A program made the translations under genes and the position numbers. DNA of 8,117 nt from Chloroflexota bacterium. GTDB lineage: Bacteria > Chloroflexota > Dehalococcoidia > Dehalococcoidales > JAHJRU01. Within the stretch, counting starts at the first letter, position 1; each line of letters begins with the position of its first letter. The DNA lies in assembly GCA_018830745.1 (NCBI GenBank), contig JAHJRU010000181.1, positions 1 to 8,117 of the forward strand, read 5' to 3'. Below, in pieces: positions 1-6,031 of this stretch. The notes beneath the pieces are model-generated. The model was not told the origin of the DNA. It was given only the letters and a program-made list of their open reading frames with translations, and did not search any database.

Positions 1-1041
1 CATATGGACCGCTTTACTCAGATGGCGGTGGTTGCCAGCTTCCAGGCAGTGGAACAGTCCGGTATTCAGATAGACCACAGCAATGAGGACAATATAGGTA
101 TTATAATCGGCAGCGGCATCGGTGGTCTGACTACCATGTTCCAGCAAGCCAAGATATTAATAGAAAGGGGGCCGGACAGGGTTAGCCCCTTCCTAGCCCC
201 GATGATGATAGCGGACATGGCGGCGGCTCAGGTATCCATCTCCCTGGGAGTAAAGGGGCCCAATATGTGCACCACTTCAGCCTGCTCCAGCAGCGCCGAT
301 GCCATCGGCGTAGCCTATGAACTCATCAGGAGAGGCGATGCCCAGGCAGCCATCGCCGGCGGTAGTGAAGCCATAATTAATCCTATAGGCGTTGCCGCCT
401 TCAATGCCCTCAGGGCTATTTCCATCCGAAACGACGCCCCTCAGCAAGCCTCCCGCCCCTTCGATGCCGAACGAGACGGCTTTGTCATCGGCGAAGGAGC
501 CTGCTCCTTGATACTGGAAGACCTGTCGTATGCCCGGAAACGCGGGGCAAATATACTGGCAGAAATCGTCGCCTACGGAGCCAGCGCGGACGCCTATCAT
601 GTTACCCAGCCTTTGGAAGACGGCGGGGGTGCCGCTAAAGCCATGCAGGTGGCTATTAAAAAAGCGGGCCTGACACCGGCTGACATCGATTATATAAATG
701 CTCATGGTACATCCACCCCCCTGAACGACAAAATGGAGACTACGGCCATCAAAACCGTCTTTGGCGACCATGCCTATAAGATACCGATAAGCTCCACCAA
801 GTCGATGGTGGGACACCTCATCGGCACGGCCGGAGCCTTTGAGGCTGCCGTTTGCATCATGGCTATCCAGCACGGGATTATACCACCAACGATAAACCTT
901 ACAAATCCCGACCCGGAATGTGACCTGGATTACGTGCCCAATGTGGCTCGCCAGGCCGAGATAAATACCGCCCTCTCAAACTCCTTCGGCTTCGGCGGTC
1001 ACAACTCAGTATTGATCTTCCGAAAATACTCTGAGGCATAG
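1..1041 (+). CDS. fabF: Beta-ketoacyl-ACP synthase II (FabF), 5' part cut off by window edge
   Basis: This enzyme condenses malonyl-ACP with a growing acyl-ACP in cytosolic type II fatty acid synthesis. The reading frame is open from base 1 and stops with TAG at 1039-1041. The ATG at base 4 is internal, because the visible protein begins at about residue 70 of E. coli FabF. Counting from that Met, the catalytic triad is complete: nucleophile Cys94 in TSACSSS, His234 in NAHGTSTP and His271 in STKSMVGH. All three sit exactly 69 residues below E. coli Cys163, His303 and His340, so no indel lies between them. The glycine-rich GFGFGGHN loop ends the fold near residues 328-334. The C-terminus is full length. 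Only about 70 N-terminal residues and the promoter are missing. A FabB-type or polyketide KS is less likely, given the close, gap-free match to FabF. The gene is followed by recJ after 2 bases, so they are probably co-transcribed. Confidence 0.95.
   Translation, partial: HMDRFTQMAVVASFQAVEQSGIQIDHSNEDNIGIIIGSGIGGLTTMFQQAKILIERGPDRVSPFLAPMMIADMAAAQVSISLGVKGPNMCTTSACSSSADAIGVAYELIRRGDAQAAIAGGSEAIINPIGVAAFNALRAISIRNDAPQQASRPFDAERDGFVIGEGACSLILEDLSYARKRGANILAEIVAYGASADAYHVTQPLEDGGGAAKAMQVAIKKAGLTPADIDYINAHGTSTPLNDKMETTAIKTVFGDHAYKIPISSTKSMVGHLIGTAGAFEAAVCIMAIQHGIIPPTINLTNPDPECDLDYVPNVARQAEINTALSNSFGFGGHNSVLIFRKYSEA
1033..1036 (+). promoter_or_regulatory. Shine-Dalgarno for recJ inside the end of fabF
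   Basis: GAGG lies 7 bases before the TTG at 1044, within the last codons of fabF. An in-frame TGA at 1032-1034 rules out any start further upstream. The site therefore supports TTG at 1044 as the recJ start and suggests translational coupling to fabF. Confidence 0.55.
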
Positions 1042-1043
1042 GC

Positions 1044-2729
1044 TTGAAGCATAGTCGCTGGCACGTGCTACCACCCGCTCCGGATAGCTATCTGGCCAAT
1101 ATTTCAGGCTTCTCACCGCTAATCGCTCAGCTGCTGTATAACCGTGGTTTAGCCGAACCTTCCCAGATTGAATCGTTCCTCACTGCTGACGGACGACTGC
1201 AAGGCGACCCCTTCCTGTTGCCCGATATGCACCAGGCGGTAGCCCGGCTTTACCAGGCTCTCCTCTCCGGGGAAAACATCGTCATCTACGGAGACTTCGA
1301 TGCCGACGGCATTACGGCCACCGCCCTGCTTGTCCAGGGATTAACGCGTCTGGGCGGCAAAGTCACCCCTTACATTCCACATCGCCTGACCGAAGGTTAC
1401 GGACTCAAAACAGCCGCCCTGGAGAAACTCCGTCAGCAGGGTGCCAGCCTGGTTATCAGCGTTGATTGCGGCATCACCGCCGTCGCCGAGATAAAGCGGG
1501 CTAAAAAAATAGGGTTAGATGTCATCGTTACCGACCACCATACCCCCCTGGACGTTATGCCGCCAGCCACCGCCCTTATTAATCCTAAGAGAGCTGACTC
1601 CGCTTATCCCTTCTCAGAATTAACCGGCGCCGGTGTAGCTCTCAAATTACTTCAGGCCGTCCTCCGTAGTCTGGGCAAAGAGGAGCAACTGGAAGACCAG
1701 TTCGACCTGGCGGCCGTGGGAACGGTAGCCGACATGTCACCGCTGCTGGGGGAAAACCGCTATCTGGTCAAGCAGGGATTACGGCGGCTTAACTCCGCCC
1801 CCCGCCTGGGCATCAGAGAGATGTTGACCAGGGCAGGACTGACCGCCGGTCAACTGGATGCCGAAAGCATTTCCTGGACACTGGCTCCCCGGCTGAACGC
1901 TGCCGGAAGACTGGCTCACGCCATGTCCAGCTATAACCTGCTCATGACGGAATCACCGCAAGAGGCGCAGGGGCTATCAATATGGCTGGAGCAGAAAAAC
2001 GCCGAACGCCAGAAGCTGACCAGCCGCGTACTGGAAAAAGCCAGGGAACAGGTGTTAGCCGAGGGCATATCACCCCTGCTCATCGCCAGCCACCAGGAAT
2101 TCCCGCCCGGTGTCAACGGGCTGGTAGCCGGTCGGCTGGCCGAGGAATTCTATCATCCGGCTATCGTCATCAAGAGAGGACACGAAATAAGCAGCGGCAG
2201 CTGTCGCAGTATTCCCGAATTCAACATTATTCAGGCGCTCGACCAGTGCCGCCGCCTCCTGAGCCATTACGGCGGCCATTCCCAGGCGGCTGGTTTTACC
2301 CTGCTCACCAAAAACCTTCCCCAGTTGCAGAATACACTCCGGCAGATAGCCACCTCCGAACTGGAGGGAGTTGACCTGCGGGCACGGCTGAACATCGATA
2401 CCGAGACGACCCTGTCCAACCTCGGCGGTGATACCTTTCAGACAATGCAGAAGCTGGCACCTTTTGGACGCGGTAATCCCGTGCCCACCTTCCTCAGCCG
2501 CGGGGTGGAGACGGTCAGCTGCCGCTCCATGGGAAGCAAGGGAGAGCATCTTCGACTGAAAGTAAGACAGAACAGCAAGGTCTGGGACGCCGTGGGCTTC
2601 AGATGCGGTGATTTTATATCCGATGTAACCCCCACCATTGATATGGTCTATAACCTGGAACTGGACCGATGGCAGGGAGCGGAAACACTCCGACTAAACA
2701 TACTTGACTTTGTCCCGGCAAACCAGTAA
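1044..2729 (+). CDS. recJ: Single-stranded-DNA-specific 5'-3' exonuclease RecJ
   Basis: RecJ degrades single-stranded DNA 5' to 3' in recombination, mismatch and base excision repair. The protein has 561 residues, close to the 577 of E. coli RecJ, and carries all DHH/DHHA1 landmarks. The metal-binding motifs are DFDADG (84-89), VDCG (140-143), TDHH (163-166) and the Asp of GTVADMSPL (Asp230). PRLNAAGRL (282-290) closes the DHH domain. The DHHA1 domain has NGLVAGRLAEE (358-368) and GGHSQAAGF (410-418). The C-terminal OB-like part starts near PFGRGNPVPTF (473-483). The start is TTG: an in-frame TGA at 1032-1034 excludes anything upstream, and KHSRWHVLPP fits the usual RecJ N-terminus. The gene lies 2 bases after fabF and 42 bases before plsY, all on one strand, so it is probably the middle gene of a lipid-synthesis/repair transcript. 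All metal ligands are present, so an active enzyme is expected. Confidence 0.95.
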   Translation: MKHSRWHVLPPAPDSYLANISGFSPLIAQLLYNRGLAEPSQIESFLTADGRLQGDPFLLPDMHQAVARLYQALLSGENIVIYGDFDADGITATALLVQGLTRLGGKVTPYIPHRLTEGYGLKTAALEKLRQQGASLVISVDCGITAVAEIKRAKKIGLDVIVTDHHTPLDVMPPATALINPKRADSAYPFSELTGAGVALKLLQAVLRSLGKEEQLEDQFDLAAVGTVADMSPLLGENRYLVKQGLRRLNSAPRLGIREMLTRAGLTAGQLDAESISWTLAPRLNAAGRLAHAMSSYNLLMTESPQEAQGLSIWLEQKNAERQKLTSRVLEKAREQVLAEGISPLLIASHQEFPPGVNGLVAGRLAEEFYHPAIVIKRGHEISSGSCRSIPEFNIIQALDQCRRLLSHYGGHSQAAGFTLLTKNLPQLQNTLRQIATSELEGVDLRARLNIDTETTLSNLGGDTFQTMQKLAPFGRGNPVPTFLSRGVETVSCRSMGSKGEHLRLKVRQNSKVWDAVGFRCGDFISDVTPTIDMVYNLELDRWQGAETLRLNILDFVPANQ

Positions 2730-2771
2730 GAATCAGGGAACTTTTAGTAATTTATTTCCGAAGTCGCTGAG

Positions 2772-3401
2772 ATGGCCAGTCAAATACCGTTTTTTATCCT
2801 CGCCCTGGTATTCGCCTACCTGATAGGCTCTTTTCCTGCGGCTTATCTTACAGCACGTATCTTCAGGAAGATAGACATCCGCGATGTCGGCAGCCGGAAC
2901 GTGGGCGCCATGAACGTCTTCTACAAGGTGGGCTTCTGGCCCGGCGTGATGGTTCTGGCGATAGATATCGGCAAGGGAGCCGCCGCCATTGCCTTTATCC
3001 GCTGGCTGGGCGCGCCGATTTTAGTCCAGCTACTGGCCGGATTCATAGTGGTAATAGGTCACGCCTTTCCCCTGTTCCTTGGTTTCCGCGGCGGGCGGGG
3101 CGGGGCTACGGTTATCGGCATCCTGGCTTACCTTATGCCCTGGGGAATCCCCTTTTACGCGGCTATCTTCGTGCTGGGGATGCTGCTGACCCGCTACCCC
3201 ACCCTCAGCTACAGCGCAGCCTTCCTCTGCTACCCCTTCGTTGCCTGGCTGAGGTATGATTCACCGGAGCTGATAATCTTCTCCCTAGCCATACTGCTGC
3301 TGCCCTTAATCAAATATATACCCAGAATAATTGAGATGCGGAAAAAGGGGGGGAGCTGGAAACACGTGGTGATGCGGAAGGACGTTAAAGACAGGTTTTA
3401 G
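2772..3401 (+). CDS. plsY: PlsY-family (DUF205) acyl-phosphate:glycerol-3-phosphate acyltransferase, divergent
   Basis: PlsY is an inner-membrane enzyme that moves an acyl group from acyl-phosphate to glycerol-3-phosphate, the first step of phospholipid synthesis. The 209 residues have the family length and several hydrophobic segments (about 4-24, 55-78, 84-102, 112-140, 147-183). Family blocks are seen in order: IGSFPAAYL (18-26), GSRNVGAMNV (40-49), AIDIGKGAAA (63-72) and GHAFPLFLGFRGGRG (96-110). Several usually conserved residues differ. The phosphate-binding loop normally reads GSGNxGATN, so Gly became Arg and Thr became Met. The GHNFP motif reads GHAFP. GGKG reads GGRG. The usual HRENIKRLxxGxE tail is replaced by a basic end, GGSWKHVVMRKDVKDRF. 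It may be a paralogue with altered activity rather than the main PlsY. The start is ATG. An in-frame TAA at 2748-2750 limits extension, and no good Shine-Dalgarno is seen. An A5G7 run lies near the 3' end. Confidence 0.85.
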   Translation: MASQIPFFILALVFAYLIGSFPAAYLTARIFRKIDIRDVGSRNVGAMNVFYKVGFWPGVMVLAIDIGKGAAAIAFIRWLGAPILVQLLAGFIVVIGHAFPLFLGFRGGRGGATVIGILAYLMPWGIPFYAAIFVLGMLLTRYPTLSYSAAFLCYPFVAWLRYDSPELIIFSLAILLLPLIKYIPRIIEMRKKGGSWKHVVMRKDVKDRF

Positions 3402-3423
3402 AATATTCCCCTACTCGTCCTTC
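3377..3423. repeat. Inverted repeat across the convergent plsY / PAC2 gene ends
   Basis: GAAGGACG at 3377-3384 is the exact complement of CGTCCTTC at 3416-3423, with a 31-base spacer holding both stop codons. On the + strand the second arm is followed by the pyrimidine stretch TTCTCTTTC. This could be a shared terminator for the two converging operons. However, the loop is long, both arms are coding, no clear U-tract follows, and 8 bases can match by chance. No better terminator is visible in the 9-base gap. Confidence 0.25.
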
Positions 3424-4316
3424 TTCTCTTTCAAGAACTCTTCCGCCAGCCGCACGGCTTCATCGCCGGACATATCCAGCGGTTCCTCGTACTGAACTTC
3501 ACCAAAGTCCTTTTCCAGCTGTTTAACGTAAGCCTGGATGTCGGCGTTCTGGCTCATCATGTAATTGAGTTTTTCCTCAAACTCGGTACACTCTTTATCG
3601 AGGTCTGAAATATCCAGGGGCAGGCGCAGCAGAGGAACAAGTCGCTTGATTAAAGCGCGTATCGACTTGGGATTGCGCGGAATGACAATATTGAACTCCG
3701 GATAATAGGTGACCCTGGCAGTGAGCGTCACCATGGGCATCTTTTCTTTCTGGCAGATATAGAGTAACGTGCTGCCGAACCGGCCCGGTCCCTCGTAGCT
3801 GGTGTACTGCATACCGTATTTCCGCATCTCCTGCTTGAGGTCTTCGGAGGTGCAGGCACAGGAGACCGCCGGCTCCCTGGTATGCGGGGTCCGGTCCAGC
3901 ACACCTCCCAGGAGATAGATTCTTTCCACAGAATAATCACCAGCCACACCCAGGATGGAGTCGGCGTACTCCTCCCAGTTCAGATTCGGCTCCGTGCCCC
4001 GGAAGAGAATCAGGTCATGGGCCTCATCGGGATTAATCCAGTAATAGAACATGTTCTCCGAAAAGCGATGGTGGGTAAGCACACCGTCCTCTATCTTGAT
4101 ATAGGGTCTTAGCGCCAGTTGCCCCGGTACCTGATAGATATGAAACCGGCTGAGGGGTATCTCGCCGAATTTCCGGGCTCCCAGCTTGTTCACCAGATAT
4201 TCCACACTTCCGGTAGCCGTCAGCCCGCCATCAACCCAGCCGCTTATGCCCAGAACCATGTATGGCTTTCTTAAATGGGGCTTCTCGCTTATTATGGCAC
4301 TGCCTCGTCCGTCCAT
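3411..4316 (-). CDS. PAC2-family protein (proteasome assembly chaperone 2-like fold)
   Basis: The 301-residue protein resembles bacterial PAC2-family proteins. This family is related to the eukaryotic/archaeal proteasome assembly chaperone 2 and has no settled bacterial function. Recognisable blocks are an N-terminal GISGWVDGG (23-31), FRGTEPNLNW (105-114), LLGGVLDRTPHTREP (135-149), YEGPGRFGSTLL (174-185) and TARVTYYPEF (199-208). A charged, probably coiled-coil helical region follows (about 235-272), then an acidic/basic tail rich in Glu and Lys. There is no signal peptide or membrane segment, so it is probably cytosolic. The ATG start has an ideal AGGAGG 7 bases upstream that overlaps the lgt stop codon, pointing to coupled and possibly strong translation. 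It is the last gene of the helicase-ftsY-lgt operon, 12 bases after lgt. Family assignment is fairly sure. Its role here is unknown, and no proteasome gene is in view. Confidence 0.82.
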   Translation of the reverse strand: MDGRGSAIISEKPHLRKPYMVLGISGWVDGGLTATGSVEYLVNKLGARKFGEIPLSRFHIYQVPGQLALRPYIKIEDGVLTHHRFSENMFYYWINPDEAHDLILFRGTEPNLNWEEYADSILGVAGDYSVERIYLLGGVLDRTPHTREPAVSCACTSEDLKQEMRKYGMQYTSYEGPGRFGSTLLYICQKEKMPMVTLTARVTYYPEFNIVIPRNPKSIRALIKRLVPLLRLPLDISDLDKECTEFEEKLNYMMSQNADIQAYVKQLEKDFGEVQYEEPLDMSGDEAVRLAEEFLKEKKDE

Positions 4317-4320
4317 CTCA

Positions 4321-4329
4321 CCACCTCCT
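4321..4329 (-). promoter_or_regulatory. Strong Shine-Dalgarno for the PAC2 gene, overlapping the lgt stop
   Basis: Read on the - strand this is AGGAGGTGG, with the AGGAGG core at 4324-4329, followed by TGAG and the ATG at 4316. It is the best ribosome-binding site in the window. Its first base is the last base of the lgt TGA stop (4329-4331), which suggests re-initiation by ribosomes finishing lgt. Confidence 0.85.
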
Positions 4330-5111
4330 CATTCCTGCTTACTTAACCAGCGTGTCCTCATAAGCATTATCGGAATGGTAATGGCCAATACTACGATACC
4401 TACAACCTGTGCCTGGTGTAAGCCGAAAAGAAACGGCGTACCATCCCGTATAAAACCGATACCTATACGCCAGACGGAGTACAGGCTGAGATAAATCATA
4501 TACAGGGAGCCATCGGGGCGAAGCCGTCCTCTTATACCCAGTAACACCCCGAATACTATCAGCAGATAGATTATTTCATAGATTGTAGTGGGGTGGACGC
4601 CTATCCCCAACGGCGCGTAGCTCTCCGGATGGGTATAGACTATGGCGCAAAAAATATCGGTCTCGCCGCCAAAGCAGCATCCGTTCAGGGTACAGCCTAT
4701 TCTTCCCAAGACCTGAGCCAGTATGACACCAGGTGCCGCCAAATCAGCAAAATAGCCGAAATCAAAGTCACTGAACCGGCTATAAACCCACACGCCCAGT
4801 GTAGCCCCCAGAACAGCGCCCCATATGGTCAGGCCGGCCAGCCCCCCAAGACCAAATATCAGCCCCGGGTTCTGGCCATAGAATTCCCACCTGTCAGCCA
4901 CGTGCAACAGCCTGGAGACCAATATCGCTGATGGAATACCCACCAGAGCGGCGGTTAGCACCCGGTCATAGGAAATGCGAGCCCCCCGCCTCACCTGCCA
5001 CATTATCCAGAAAACCAGCACGGTAATACCCAGGGCAACCATAACACCATACCACCGAATGCCGATGCCAAAAATGGTGAAAGCTATCGGATTTACATCT
5101 ATGGTAATCAA
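4329..5111 (-). CDS. lgt: Lgt-family prolipoprotein diacylglyceryl transferase homologue with Cys-rich signature
   Basis: Lgt transfers diacylglycerol from phosphatidylglycerol to the lipobox cysteine of prolipoproteins in the cytoplasmic membrane. This 260-residue protein has about seven hydrophobic segments and the family layout: IRWYGVMVALG (18-28, with the conserved Tyr21), GRIG...NG...G (136-148), VHPTTIYE (172-179), RPDGSLY (198-204) and RIGIGFIR (215-222). Compared with E. coli Lgt, Arg143, Asn149, Gly154 and Arg239 have counterparts (Arg137, Asn143, Gly148, Arg215). His103 aligns with Trp97, Asn146 with Cys140, Glu151 with Cys145 and Glu243 with Gly219. The signature GCxxNGCCFGG resembles an Lgt-like subgroup with GCC(Y/F)G cores. 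It may be a true Lgt of that subgroup or a related membrane transferase. The start is TTG, with GGAGGT just upstream in the 14-base gap after ftsY. Adjacency to ftsY fits work on exported lipoproteins. Confidence 0.82.
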   Translation of the reverse strand: MITIDVNPIAFTIFGIGIRWYGVMVALGITVLVFWIMWQVRRGARISYDRVLTAALVGIPSAILVSRLLHVADRWEFYGQNPGLIFGLGGLAGLTIWGAVLGATLGVWVYSRFSDFDFGYFADLAAPGVILAQVLGRIGCTLNGCCFGGETDIFCAIVYTHPESYAPLGIGVHPTTIYEIIYLLIVFGVLLGIRGRLRPDGSLYMIYLSLYSVWRIGIGFIRDGTPFLFGLHQAQVVGIVVLAITIPIMLMRTRWLSKQE

Positions 5112-5114
5112 GTT

Positions 5115-5120
5115 ACCTCC
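5115..5120 (-). promoter_or_regulatory. Shine-Dalgarno for lgt that fixes a TTG start
   Basis: On the - strand GGAGGT is followed by AAC and then TTG at 5111-5109. The spacing is slightly short. No ATG or GTG is available in frame among the first codons, and the downstream residues already match the Lgt N-terminus, so TTG is the best start. Confidence 0.65.
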
Positions 5121-5125
5121 CGCAC

Positions 5126-6031
5126 TCAGGCACAGAGTGCCTCCACAAAGCTCTCGGCGTCAAATGGCGCCATATCCTCCAGCCTTTCTCCCACACCGAT
5201 AAACTGGACCGGGATTTTAAGCTCGTCACAGATAGCCAGGACGATGCCGCCCCTGGCGGTACTGTCCAGCTTAGCCAGGAAAATGCCGGTTACGCCTACC
5301 GCCTCAGCGAAATGCCTTGCCTGGGACAACCCATTCTGGCCCGTGGTGGCATCCAGTACCAAAATGACCTCGTGTGGAGCGCTGGCGTCCATCTTAGCTG
5401 CCACCCGCTTAATCTTCTTCAGTTCCTCCATCAGGTTAAACTTGGTATGCAGGCGTCCCGCCGTATCAACCAGCACCACCGGCACCTGCCGACTCCGCGC
5501 CGCTTCCAAAGCATCAAAGACCACCGCTCCGGGGTCGGCGCCCGGCTGGTGCGCCACCACATCCACCTCAAGCCTCTCTCCCCATTGCTTCAGCTGGTCG
5601 ATAGCCGCCGCTCTGAAGGTATCCGCCGCCGCCAGTATCACCCCTTTCCCCTCGCTTTTGAACTTATGGGCAAGTTTGGCAATGGAAGTCGTCTTGCCTC
5701 CGCCGTTCACGCCTACAACCAGTATAACCTCAGGCTTAGCAGGATTGCCACTGTCTCCCACCGGGCTTATTTTCAGGATGTTGACCATCTCCGCCTGCAA
5801 AGCCTCCCGCGCCAGCGCCCCGTCCTTAATTTTCCCCTCAGCCACCCTCTGCTTCACCCGCTCAATCAGCTTTCCGGTAGTGCCAACTCCCACATCTGCC
5901 GAAATAAGCAACTCCTCAAGCTCATCCCAAACCTCATCATCCATAGCGGCACGGTCGAAGAGGCGCATGGCTTTGCCAAACCACGTGTCATGGCTGCGCT
6001 TCACGCCCTTTTTAAAGAGGTTATTTAGCAA
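5126..6031 (-). CDS. ftsY: Signal recognition particle receptor FtsY (NG-domain GTPase)
   Basis: FtsY is the membrane-associated SRP receptor. It pairs with Ffh so that both GTPases release ribosome-nascent chains to the Sec translocon. From the TTG at 6031 the protein has 301 residues: an N-domain helical bundle with LEELLISADVG (about 38-48), then the G domain. G-domain motifs are GVNGGGKTTS (G1, 107-116), DTFRAAA (137-143), DTAGR (G3, 189-193), AKLD (G4, 253-256) and GVGERLEDMAPF (279-290). G4 is normally TKLD, so Ala replaces Thr, while the Lys and Asp that read guanine remain. The long acidic A domain of E. coli FtsY is absent, as in many other bacteria. The frame stays open to 6214, but that extension overlaps the helicase coding end and looks unlike FtsY. 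TTG at 6031 has a G-rich site upstream and gives a normal N-terminus. The 11-base overlap with the helicase implies coupling. Confidence 0.93.
   Translation of the reverse strand: MLNNLFKKGVKRSHDTWFGKAMRLFDRAAMDDEVWDELEELLISADVGVGTTGKLIERVKQRVAEGKIKDGALAREALQAEMVNILKISPVGDSGNPAKPEVILVVGVNGGGKTTSIAKLAHKFKSEGKGVILAAADTFRAAAIDQLKQWGERLEVDVVAHQPGADPGAVVFDALEAARSRQVPVVLVDTAGRLHTKFNLMEELKKIKRVAAKMDASAPHEVILVLDATTGQNGLSQARHFAEAVGVTGIFLAKLDSTARGGIVLAICDELKIPVQFIGVGERLEDMAPFDAESFVEALCA

Noticed and set aside
4..6. ATG at base 4 as the start of fabF
   Set aside because: The frame is open upstream to the window edge, and the catalytic residues are exactly 69 positions short of E. coli FabF numbering, so this Met is internal.
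277..873. Long open frame (198 codons) on the - strand opposite fabF
   Set aside because: It is antisense to a clear ketosynthase, and its translation matches no family I recognise. It is a shadow of the fabF codon pattern.
2730..2771. Gap between recJ and plsY searched for a promoter, terminator or small RNA
   Set aside because: There is no convincing -10/-35 pair, hairpin with U-tract or small open frame in these 42 bases.
3087..3104. G-rich stretch in plsY as a possible G-quadruplex
   Set aside because: The G-tracts follow from the conserved Gly/Arg codons of the FRGGRGG motif, and only three tracts have three or more G.
4593..4931. Open frame on the + strand opposite lgt
   Set aside because: It lies wholly inside the lgt coding region, lacks a convincing ribosome site, and its translation is not family-like.
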